From contig DAOUPS010000042.1 of NCBI GenBank assembly GCA_030626045.1, positions 1 to 7,532 on the forward strand: DNA of 7,532 bases, read 5' to 3'. The position numbers and the translations under genes were made by a program. The notes beneath the pieces were generated by a model that saw only the letters and a program-made list of their open reading frames with translations, was not told where the DNA came from and made no database searches. This document shows positions 1 to 6,448 of the stretch, piece after piece; positions within the stretch are counted from its first letter, which is position 1; each line of letters opens with the position of its first letter. The DNA comes from a bacterium. GTDB taxonomy: Bacteria; Patescibacteriota; Minisyncoccia; Moranbacterales; DUUL01.

Positions 1-14
1 ACTTATTTAATTAT

Positions 15-386
15 CTATATCAAGTATTTATAAAAAGCCTCACCATATTCTGCTTCTATCTCAAGCCCCTCTTTCGCCCGGCTCATTAACACCTCTTTAT
101 CGCCAGGTTCAAAGAAAAAGCCGCGTGTCATGCGTGAAATCTCGCCTATTTTAAATTCGTCTTCTATTTTGTACTTTTTCGCCAGTGATAATATTTTTTC
201 AATTATTTTTTCATCCGCTAATCCAATCCGAACATCAAACGGTAGCTTATTGAAGTGCGTGTACCATTCAATAATGTCCGCCTGCACATCATCACGCGGA
301 TCCCAGTTGACACTCGCGTTCATCGGACAAGCCTGAAGCTTCAATAGTTGCTCTTTATTTACACTGCGTCGTTGTGAACTGCTCAT
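15..386 (-). CDS. Small soluble protein of unknown family, downstream of VirB6-like gene
   Basis: This ORF encodes 123 residues from ATG at 386 to TAG at 15. No family is recognised with confidence. There is no signal peptide or membrane segment, so a cytoplasmic product is expected. Residues 33-75 look alpha-helical, with a 'KLPFDVR' turn at 47-53 followed by an amphipathic helix (about 58-74), then 'GEISRMTRGFFF' (81-92) and an acidic C-terminal helix. From memory, the 'LP-x-VR ... helix ... G' layout resembles small helical proteins common in CPR genomes; this is inference and cannot be checked here. A lone Cys (C20) follows a basic N-terminus. No clear SD precedes the ATG; the upstream sequence is A-rich. 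It lies 199 bases downstream of the VirB6-like gene on the same strand, across a repeat-rich gap, so it may be the last gene of that operon or a separate unit. Confidence 0.72.
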   Translation of the reverse strand: MSSSQRRSVNKEQLLKLQACPMNASVNWDPRDDVQADIIEWYTHFNKLPFDVRIGLADEKIIEKILSLAKKYKIEDEFKIGEISRMTRGFFFEPGDKEVLMSRAKEGLEIEAEYGEAFYKYLI

Positions 387-491
387 TTTCTATATGCTTT
401 TCGGTGAACAAGATTACTATTTAAAAAGAGTATTTATTGTTGTGCATTCGTGTCGTATAGGATCATTCCCAAACTAGCTTCCCGCCTCATT

Positions 492-514
492 CTGCCTCAT
501 TGGCAAACAGGCAG
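492..514. repeat. Inverted repeat in 387-585 gap (6-bp stem)
   Basis: CTGCCT (492-497) is exactly complementary to AGGCAG (509-514), with an 11-base loop. The right arm and loop contain AAACAGGC (505-512), whose reverse complement GCCTGTTT also follows the stop codons of two genes in this window. No U-tract follows on either strand, so a simple terminator is not supported. Confidence 0.4.
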
Positions 515-525
515 CGGACAAACTA

Positions 526-549
526 CCGGTCCCGAGTATTCGGGATTGG
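526..549. repeat. Inverted repeat TCCCGA/TCGGGA in 387-585 gap
   Basis: TCCCGA (530-535) pairs perfectly with TCGGGA (540-545) around a GTAT loop. In a plus-strand RNA the stem extends to 10 pairs (526-535 with 540-549) through two G-U pairs; in the minus-strand RNA those become mismatches. No U-run follows on the minus strand. It may be a transcript-end or processing structure, or a dispersed intergenic repeat. The rest of the 387-585 gap shows no gene. Confidence 0.4.
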
Positions 550-576
550 AAAATTACAGTAGAATATAAAGTTTTA

Positions 577-624
577 AAACAGGCCTTAAGTTAGAAATCC
601 CGCCTTTCTCCATTCGGCCTGTTT
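577..624 (-). terminator. Candidate hairpin spanning the stop of the VirB6-like gene
   Basis: In minus-strand RNA, AAACAGGCC (624-616, the last coding part of the VirB6-like gene) is a perfect 9-base inverted complement of GGCCTGTTT (585-577), which comes right after the TAA. The loop is 30 bases. The 3' arm runs into a moderately U-rich stretch down to about 565. The long loop and broken U-tract make this a weak terminator or a transcript-end stabiliser rather than a classic intrinsic terminator. Confidence 0.3.
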
Positions 625-2466
625 ATCCGCATCTAATTTCCCAGACGCCTGTTTTCGGATAAATTCGTGGGTAAATTGCTTGTCAGTGTCTGGGCCTGTA
701 TTTTTCTGCATGTACCGCTTAAACTGAGAATCTCTGTGAAAGTCGATGTCTTGATCAGTGATATCTGAAATCGTCATCTTTCCCAGCACTTTGTCGTATT
801 CTTCTTGTTTGATCTTTGCTTTCTCTGAAGAAACGAGCGCCCTCCCGCTTAGTTTCTCTTTTTCTTTTATGATCTTTTCAACATCATGCTCTATCATGGC
901 ATGGCGGTTATGTTTCCTTGAATTATCCTGAAATCTCTGCATTAATTTCGGATCGTCTTTCAGTGAGTCTATAGCTCTTGTGTAGCTGTTATCGGAAAAC
1001 TTGAGTTTTCCGTCTTTCGCAAGCCGCAGCGCCGCCGCCTTTTGTTCAACTTTGTCCTTGCCTGTCAGCATCTTTTTTGTATCTTTTTCGCTTGGAGTAC
1101 CCGTTTCATCCCATTTCTTTAGCTGATCATTAACAACACTTGCTTCATGTTGCTTGCTTTTGCCGGCCCAATACGCTTCTCTTTTCTTTTGTGATTTTTC
1201 TCTTCTCGCTTTTGTGAATGGCATGTCTTCTCTTTGTGAGACGCCTTCTCTCATCGTCTTGTATCGGCCATATGCCCACGCTCCTCCCATTGCACCTGCT
1301 CCGCGCTTGCCCCAACGAGACACGAATCCCGGTCCTCTTCTAAGCACTCCGGCGGCTGAACTTCCTGCTGTAGCCGCCATTGAGCTTGATAGATTATATC
1401 CGTAGAATAGCATATATATCGCAGCCAGAAACGGAATGATTATTCCCGCAGCGCCAACGGTAAACTCTTTTCCTTGTTCTTTTATAGATAATTCCGCACA
1501 TTCAATCGTTGCCTTATCAGGAGCAATATCAATACTCGCCGTCAACGCTGTAATCATGACCAGCGCCAGCCACAAGAAAAACAGCATGACCGGCCCGAAG
1601 AGCGCCCAATACGTCAATTTTTTAACCCAAGTATCCTTAATTTGCGAAAGAAACGAACCGGGCAGTGCTATCGCGAAAAATGCCAGCGGAGAAAGAACGA
1701 TCAACACCCAAAACGCCACCAAACGGACGAGCAGCGCCGCCGCGAGAAAAAAGAGCATCCCTGCCATAATAATCTTGAATATAATGCCTATCAGCATCGC
1801 AGTGTGCATCTTCGCTTTATCCGCGCCTGAGAATTTTACGTCAAGAACTTTGGAAAACCCCATATTGTTCAGAAATGTACTGCTGTAGCTGTGGTTTGCT
1901 GATTGAAGATTACTGATAAAGAAACCCATAGCAAGGTTTGAGGCATCGATCACGATCATGGTTATCGGCTTTGAAAAATTCACCAGAAGCGCGGCAAAGA
2001 CAACGGACAGCAATAGCCGCTTATCGCTATACTTGTTAACGCGCAATATCGTGCAGATCGCCAAAAACACCAGTATAAGTATAAAGAACATATTTACAAA
2101 GTCCCTAACCAGGCCCCAGCCTATGTTGAGCGCATCTATCGATCCGGGAGAAAAAAATACTTGGTCAAAAAGTTTTGACGAAGACGTTAAATCAAGAAGA
2201 CTTATCGCCGCGCCCAAAAGAAAACCAGCAAACATATTAAAAAGATGGAGAGTTGCTCCAATAACTGCATTGCCTGTGCTTGCTATAGGATCAGATATAA
2301 AATCCCATGTCCCTACCGCTACGTCTGCGGGGAGGCTCCATAGATTTTTCCCAAATTCCGACCAAGAATATGCTGCCACAGTATGAGGAGTGATCAGTAG
2401 ACACGCGCACACCAACACAAACGTAAGAATAATTGATAATTTATTTCTTCGCAATATTAGTTTCAT
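586..2466 (-). CDS. VirB6/TrbL-like polytopic membrane protein, type IV secretion-related
   Basis: The product has 626 residues. Residues 1-32 form a basic n-region plus hydrophobic stretch ending 'TVAA', a likely signal peptide or first membrane helix. Further hydrophobic segments lie at about 64-93, 120-142, 151-183, 222-247, 249-272, 286-311 and 338-357. The core 'GWGLVRDFVNMFFILI' (116-131), then 'ILRVNKY' (140-146) and 'LLVNFSKPI' (160-168), matches the pattern I associate with VirB6/TrbL-like proteins of CPR bacteria (family recall, not searched). VirB6 proteins form part of the inner-membrane channel of type IV secretion systems. After residue 365 comes a Gly/Arg-rich linker (376-408) and a strongly charged, probably cytoplasmic tail to 626, unusually long for VirB6. 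The ATG at 2466 has only an A/T-rich leader and no SD. It starts 65 bases after the secreted-protein gene upstream. The exact substrate and function are unknown. Confidence 0.8.
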   Translation of the reverse strand: MKLILRRNKLSIILTFVLVCACLLITPHTVAAYSWSEFGKNLWSLPADVAVGTWDFISDPIASTGNAVIGATLHLFNMFAGFLLGAAISLLDLTSSSKLFDQVFFSPGSIDALNIGWGLVRDFVNMFFILILVFLAICTILRVNKYSDKRLLLSVVFAALLVNFSKPITMIVIDASNLAMGFFISNLQSANHSYSSTFLNNMGFSKVLDVKFSGADKAKMHTAMLIGIIFKIIMAGMLFFLAAALLVRLVAFWVLIVLSPLAFFAIALPGSFLSQIKDTWVKKLTYWALFGPVMLFFLWLALVMITALTASIDIAPDKATIECAELSIKEQGKEFTVGAAGIIIPFLAAIYMLFYGYNLSSSMAATAGSSAAGVLRRGPGFVSRWGKRGAGAMGGAWAYGRYKTMREGVSQREDMPFTKARREKSQKKREAYWAGKSKQHEASVVNDQLKKWDETGTPSEKDTKKMLTGKDKVEQKAAALRLAKDGKLKFSDNSYTRAIDSLKDDPKLMQRFQDNSRKHNRHAMIEHDVEKIIKEKEKLSGRALVSSEKAKIKQEEYDKVLGKMTISDITDQDIDFHRDSQFKRYMQKNTGPDTDKQFTHEFIRKQASGKLDADKQAEWRKAGFLT

Positions 2467-2531
2467 GGATTTTATATTTTGATTTTTGATATTCTGAAAA
2501 TATTTAACTTATATTAGAAATGATCTCATCT

Positions 2532-3431
2532 CTATCTTCCTTGATAAATATCCGTTTGTATTCCGGAATATCCTTTGCTATTGGAACGATTGATTCTTCC
2601 CTTATCAGTTTCGCTCGGACTTGAGTTGGTTTTGATCCCACTTCTCATTGTTCCGACAACCAGTCCCGCAACCATATTCGCCAGAACCTGTTGCCACGTG
2701 GTAGCGTTTGTTATCATTTCCATCGGCGCGGCTTCTGCTGTCGCTATAAGGTGCTGGTAAATGCTTCCCGGCATAACTGAATTGGCTCCGGTATGCGTTT
2801 TAAATCCCAAACCGGCTATGGCTTCCGTTCGTTTGGCATCACTTATTCGTTCCATTTTTTGAGCAAGCACGCTCTCTGCGTTAAGATACGCGCTGTACGG
2901 ATTATTATAGTCGCCAAACTCATAACTCATCAACGCTTTAACTCCTCCGCCATGCCTTTGGTCAAATATATCCGCCACCGGATCGCTTGTCTGTACGATC
3001 TCATGCAAAGTTGAAGAAGGCTGTTCCGGCAATAGGCGCATTTCAAGTGCTTGTTCAACATCGCGGAGCATTTCACGTTCCCCTGGAGCAACGCCTTCCT
3101 GGAGCGTGGCAAAAAAATCCGAAAGGTATTCTTTTTCTTCATGATAGGATGAAACGTAAATAAAATTCTCATAATCTGCGATCATTTGGCTTTCTCCTGT
3201 TGTTCCTGTAATCGCTTGCTCAACTTGCTTCTTGATCTGCTTAATTGCTTCCCTCTGCATGGTACTTAACATTACACTGCGCAACATCGTAAACACTTCT
3301 TCCAATCCCTGTTTCATTGGCAATGATTCAAACGTTTCGGACCAGTATCCCGCCTGAACGCTCGTACCGGAACTCAAAAACAACATTGCCGTTATTAATA
3401 TTGTCGCGATTGTTTTTTTTATTTTTTTCAT
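2532..3431 (-). CDS. Secreted or periplasmic helical protein of unknown family, in VirB6-like operon
   Basis: The frame opens at a GTG (3443), but ATG at 3431 is preferred: it gives a canonical signal peptide (MKKIKK, then a hydrophobic stretch, then cleavage near 'SVQA|GYW') and 299 residues. The mature part is mostly helical, with a basic-polar helix 'REAIKQIKKQVEQAI', a region rich in Tyr and Glu ('YENFIYVSSYHEEKEY'), and a conserved-looking C-terminal module beginning 'VMPGSIYQHL' and followed by an amphipathic helix near 'VLANMVAGLVVGTMRSG'. The last 35 residues are polar and low-complexity (Ser, Asn, Gly). I do not recognise a named family. Its position directly before a VirB6-like gene and its signal peptide recall VirB5/TrbJ, which precede VirB6/TrbL in conjugation operons, but that is only an analogy of position. 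No strong SD precedes either start. Stop TAG at 2532; 65 bases separate it from the next gene. Confidence 0.75.
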   Translation of the reverse strand: MKKIKKTIATILITAMLFLSSGTSVQAGYWSETFESLPMKQGLEEVFTMLRSVMLSTMQREAIKQIKKQVEQAITGTTGESQMIADYENFIYVSSYHEEKEYLSDFFATLQEGVAPGEREMLRDVEQALEMRLLPEQPSSTLHEIVQTSDPVADIFDQRHGGGVKALMSYEFGDYNNPYSAYLNAESVLAQKMERISDAKRTEAIAGLGFKTHTGANSVMPGSIYQHLIATAEAAPMEMITNATTWQQVLANMVAGLVVGTMRSGIKTNSSPSETDKGRINRSNSKGYSGIQTDIYQGR

Positions 3432-3539
3432 GCCAGCATGCACGTAAAGTATTATTTGTTTGTTTTAAAATTCTCTTTGAATATTCTTCTTTTTTTCATA
3501 TCGACAAACAGTAAAAAGTAAAAATTTTTCAAACAGGCT

Positions 3540-4577
3540 CTAAGGATCTAGTTCATCGGGAATTTCAAGTGAGTCAAGTCCATACTCGTCAAGCAGACCG
3601 CTAACATCATCGCCCAATCCACTAAACTCAGCCATCATTCCCTGTGCTTTTCCGATAAGCGTCAATAAAGCCAGAGGGTCATCGCCGTCAAACACAGCGC
3701 TCTCGTCTTGGCCAAGTACATATTGCAATAACGATATCGCTGTTTGGTGAACATCCTTGAGAACATAAGGGGCTTCGAGCTCTTTCAGTTCCTCAATAAC
3801 CTCATTCGTCCGCTGGCGTAAATCAACAGTACTGCTTCTGTCTCCTTCAATGATATCGTCATTCATTTCCCCAATCGCTAAGGACAAAACATCACTGACA
3901 CCGTCTTCCCCATTTTCAAATAAGGACGGCGCATTCTCAAAAATTATATAGCCTGCCTGAATAAAATATGCTTCGACCTGTTTCTTTTCTTCTTCAAGAC
4001 GCTTACTTTCGTCTTCTTCGTCCACCTCGGGAAGAATATTTATTTCTTCCTCAGAAATAGTTTCCATTTCACTGTTAGTGCCCGCTTCTTCCATCGCCTG
4101 CTCGATCAATATATTAACATCTTCCTCCGTTAAGGACGCGGCTGTTGAAGCCGCTTCAGGATCAGACGCTTCGGGATCAGACGCCAGATCTTGCATCGCT
4201 TTAAGTTGATCGGGATAGTTCTTCTCCAGACCTTCCAAAACCGCGTCCGTCGTATTCACTTTTGTGTCTGTTGCCGCGGTCTTGTTTGCCGCGTCCACTG
4301 TCTCTGTTTCAATTTTCTCGTTCTCATTAACCAGTGGATCCCATCCGCTTTCAATCTCAACCCCGTCTGAATATCCATCTCCGTCAGTGTCCGAATTTTG
4401 GGGATCAGTGCCAAGAGACGATTCCTCCTGATCCGTCAATCCATCACCGTCAGTATCTTCAAAATAGTTCGGGTCATTATCGCCGGCTTTAGATCCTTGG
4501 AACCATATAAAGCATATCGCCATAAGTAACATGGCAACTTTTTTGTGCGAAAATGTTTTATGTTGTATTTTTTTCAT
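3540..4577 (-). CDS. Secreted acidic protein with two thrombospondin type 3 (Ca-binding) repeats
   Basis: The product has 345 residues. The N-terminus is a signal peptide: a basic start (MKKIQHKTFSHKK), a hydrophobic core at about 14-27 and a likely cleavage after 'GSKA' (residue 31). Two TSP3-type calcium-binding repeats follow at once: 'DTDGDGLTDQEE' (41-52) and 'DTDGDGYSDGVEI' (63-75), linked by 'GTDPQNS'. The regularly spaced Asp residues are the expected Ca2+ ligands. Residues 85-200 are a low-complexity Glu/Asp/Thr/Ala-rich linker, including a small 'SDPEASDPEA' duplication (133-142). The C-terminal domain (about 201-345) is helical and acidic, with a single His (H277) in 'LKDVHQTAISLLQYVL'. 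No C-terminal anchor or sorting motif is seen, so it is predicted to be released or bound to the surface. The gene starts after a 227-base gap that holds its own promoter candidate. It is followed by two more envelope genes. Its molecular role is unknown; adhesion or support of the secretion apparatus is inference. Confidence 0.85.
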   Translation of the reverse strand: MKKIQHKTFSHKKVAMLLMAICFIWFQGSKAGDNDPNYFEDTDGDGLTDQEESSLGTDPQNSDTDGDGYSDGVEIESGWDPLVNENEKIETETVDAANKTAATDTKVNTTDAVLEGLEKNYPDQLKAMQDLASDPEASDPEAASTAASLTEEDVNILIEQAMEEAGTNSEMETISEEEINILPEVDEEDESKRLEEEKKQVEAYFIQAGYIIFENAPSLFENGEDGVSDVLSLAIGEMNDDIIEGDRSSTVDLRQRTNEVIEELKELEAPYVLKDVHQTAISLLQYVLGQDESAVFDGDDPLALLTLIGKAQGMMAEFSGLGDDVSGLLDEYGLDSLEIPDELDP

Positions 4578-4596
4578 GTATTTTTATTTTCTGCTG

Positions 4597-4758
4597 TTAA
4601 CACTCTTTTAAAAAAGTTGTTTTTTCTTTTTTGGATCGCAGAGCTGATTTTAGGATAGATCTGCCGGTAAGAGTTAGTGAATTTTGTCTGCCACCACCAA
4701 CCGCGAATACACAACCCGCGGCAAAAATAAAATTTTTAGCAACAGTCCTAATAGTCAA
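4597..4758 (-). CDS. Possible small ORF (53 codons, TTG start), unproven
   Basis: A frame starting at TTG (4758) runs 53 codons to TAA (4597). The predicted peptide has a short basic start ('TIRTVAK'), a hydrophobic patch 'NFIFAAGCVFAVGGG' and a basic tail ending 'KEKTTFLKEC'. GGAG lies 11 bases upstream of the TTG, rather far. There is no ATG or GTG start, and the promoter candidate just upstream would begin transcription within or after that GGAG, which argues against SD-led translation. The plus strand is also open here, which weakens the coding case. It could equally be an untranslated leader or a structured RNA. Confidence 0.2.
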   Translation of the reverse strand: MTIRTVAKNFIFAAGCVFAVGGGRQNSLTLTGRSILKSALRSKKEKTTFLKEC

Positions 4759-4773
4759 TTCAAGAACAACTCC

Positions 4774-4782
4774 ATTGTACCA
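4774..4782 (-). promoter_or_regulatory. Extended -10 promoter candidate for the envelope operon
   Basis: On the minus strand the sequence TGG-TACAAT matches the extended -10 pattern TGn-TATAAT with one base different in the hexamer. An A-tract lies immediately upstream. No good -35 is found at the usual spacing, which extended -10 promoters tolerate. It would start transcription near 4767 and give the TSP3-protein gene a leader of about 190 bases. It lies in the 22-30 bases after the stop of the ubiA-like gene. Confidence 0.45.
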
Positions 4783-4804
4783 TATTTTTTTTCAAGACAA
4801 AACA

Positions 4805-6448
4805 TCAACCGAAAGTTATTAACACAAGCAGTATAGCATAAATAAAAACAATGCCCAATACCCACCACGGCAAAGCTCGCACGTTATGCCTCTTGCTTGT
4901 CATTATATAATAATTTATTATTACAAACAATATTTCCGGAACAAATAACTTCCTCTCACTGAGCATGACGACCGATCCGAAATAACTCAAAAACAATATT
5001 GCTCCCAAAACTATGCGGGCATTTTCCGTACCGATAAGGCACGGCAAGGTCGCAATACCCGCTCGGCGATCGCCTTCCGTATCTTTCAGGTCTTTGATCG
5101 GCACTAAAAGCGCGTACACGATAAATAAAAATACGACTATCTTCCAAGGAAACAAATTTAACGTTTGTCCGTCAGACATCGCAACGTATCCTATGGTTAA
5201 GAACAACAACAGTGCAAAAGAGGATAAGGCGCTCGAAATAAAAACAAACTGTTTGAGCCGTAATGGGTATTGCGAGTAAATCCACGTAACCAAAAGATAT
5301 ACAACCAAGAGTAAAAACACTTTTACGCTGACAACCATCCCTGACAGCAATGTAATCACAAGAAAGACAAAACCATATGTTTTGAATTCGTCTTTCGTCA
5401 GTGTTTTTGCGATCAGTGGACGCGAAGTATTAGTAACTTCATCAATAGCTATATCCGCCAGATCATTTACAAATACTGAAAAATACCAGGCTGAAAAAAC
5501 TGCGATCAACAAATTCACCACGGCCAAAATTGAAAAGAAGGACAGTGAAAAATTTTGAGGAAAATAAAAACAGCCTAATCCGATTCCGACAAACAGCAGT
5601 CCGATATTGAGGGACATTTGGGGATAGCGGATATTTCTAATCAGAGCCACGAATTTTTTCTTGTTCACAAAAAACTGCAGGATGGCCAATTCACAGAACA
5701 ATAAAATATTGTAAACCAGAGCCAACTTGAAAGACAGTGCCGTTTTTATTGTTCCTTTCTCAATGCCGAGATATCGGGCAGGAGTTAGAAATAATTTTAT
5801 AATATGAGTTTTGTTGATCGTGAACAGATCAACTCCCCTAACCATCTCAACAAAAAATGTTATTATGCTCGGAAAAACTCCCAAAATAAAAAATAGTATG
5901 TAAGAAAAAAATATGCCAAGAAACAGCCAGATAACTTTTTTCTTTTTTACATAAACATAGATCCCCAGAAAAATTATCGCTATTAAAACCTCACCTCTTG
6001 TTCCCCATGTGACGCCAAAGTCCGGATTATCTCCAAAAAAAGTGACAAAGCGGTGAGCCAGCCCTTTTAAGTTGTCAAATATATAGAAACTCCAGATCTG
6101 CCGGTCTTTGAAAATGATCTTATCAATGATCGGCGGCAAGACCGCCAACCATTGTCCCCATAAAACCACGTTAGCAATTTTTTTGACGTCTTCCCCTGTA
6201 ATAGCCATCAAAAACAGCACATTCAAAACGAAAGAAAATAAAAAAAATAGAATTGTTCCATGAAGAAATGACGCAAGAAATTCAACAAATTCAATGCTTT
6301 CAAAATTTAAGAACACGCTTTCAAAAAAGAAACGAACCGTTAAGATCGTTACAAATGAAATACTCCAAGTCTGGATTGAGATTGGAGCGCTTTCCAGAAA
6401 ACTAACCAGCTTTTCGCATTTTGACCGGAATAATGCCAATATTCTCAT
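4805..6448 (-). CDS. UbiA-family prenyltransferase with N-terminal membrane extension
   Basis: The product is a 547-residue integral membrane protein. The C-terminal part (about 270-547) is a UbiA-type prenyltransferase, which transfers a polyprenyl group from its diphosphate to an acceptor in the membrane. The first Asp-rich motif is 'NDLADIAID' (N328, D329, D332, D336), followed by 'TSRPL' (R343, P344). The second is 'KDLKDTEGD' (D453, D456, D460), followed by 'GIATLP'. These bind the Mg-diphosphate in known family members. UbiA proteins are usually near 280-320 residues; here about 270 extra residues with five or six hydrophobic segments (near 27-45, 58-83, 93-113, 152-166, 171-200, 238-262) precede the domain, and I do not recognise them. 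ATG at 6448 overlaps the stop of the DciA-like gene as ATGA, indicating translational coupling. The acceptor is unknown. The ND-x2-D-x3-D form is closer to DGGGP synthase/chlorophyll-synthase-like members than to MenA (inference). Confidence 0.85.
   Translation of the reverse strand: MRILALFRSKCEKLVSFLESAPISIQTWSISFVTILTVRFFFESVFLNFESIEFVEFLASFLHGTILFFLFSFVLNVLFLMAITGEDVKKIANVVLWGQWLAVLPPIIDKIIFKDRQIWSFYIFDNLKGLAHRFVTFFGDNPDFGVTWGTRGEVLIAIIFLGIYVYVKKKKVIWLFLGIFFSYILFFILGVFPSIITFFVEMVRGVDLFTINKTHIIKLFLTPARYLGIEKGTIKTALSFKLALVYNILLFCELAILQFFVNKKKFVALIRNIRYPQMSLNIGLLFVGIGLGCFYFPQNFSLSFFSILAVVNLLIAVFSAWYFSVFVNDLADIAIDEVTNTSRPLIAKTLTKDEFKTYGFVFLVITLLSGMVVSVKVFLLLVVYLLVTWIYSQYPLRLKQFVFISSALSSFALLLFLTIGYVAMSDGQTLNLFPWKIVVFLFIVYALLVPIKDLKDTEGDRRAGIATLPCLIGTENARIVLGAILFLSYFGSVVMLSERKLFVPEILFVIINYYIMTSKRHNVRALPWWVLGIVFIYAILLVLITFG

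Larger units (their letters stand above)
4578..4804. other. Intergenic leader region with inverted repeats and a possible small ORF
   Basis: This 227-base gap separates the replication block from the envelope block. On the minus strand it holds an extended -10 candidate (4774-4782), a CCGCG/CGCGG hairpin (4701-4705 with 4717-4721), a GCAGA/TCTGC inverted repeat (4638-4642 with 4660-4664), an A/T-rich stretch just before the next ATG, and a 53-codon open frame. No terminator for the ubiA-like gene is visible, so read-through is possible. Confidence 0.5.

Noticed and set aside
1154..1405. Plus-strand ORF of 83 codons, and others at 1642-1830 and 1958-2386
   Set aside because: All are antisense to the VirB6-like gene and show no family features.
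1436..1888. Plus-strand ORF of 150 codons
   Set aside because: It lies wholly inside the VirB6-like gene on the opposite strand, has no recognisable domain or SD, and its composition is what an antisense frame of a hydrophobic gene gives.
2930..3172. Minus-strand 80-codon frame inside the secreted-protein gene
   Set aside because: It is a shifted frame within a gene that has a good signal peptide and continuous helical protein, so a shadow is more likely than an overlapping gene.
4597..4630. Plus-strand terminator-like sequence (imperfect A/T hairpin followed by T-runs)
   Set aside because: The stem is almost all A-T with mismatches, and no plus-strand gene ends there.
4631..4822. Plus-strand ORF of 63 codons in the intergenic gap
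   Set aside because: It runs into the end of the UbiA-family gene on the other strand, lacks an SD and has no recognisable domain. It is the only long plus-strand frame mostly outside genes, but one open frame of this size is expected by chance.
4956..5279. Frames on both strands (4956-5147 minus, 5013-5279 plus) inside the UbiA-family gene
   Set aside because: They overlap the region encoding the second Asp-rich motif of the prenyltransferase and have no start signals or recognisable domains.
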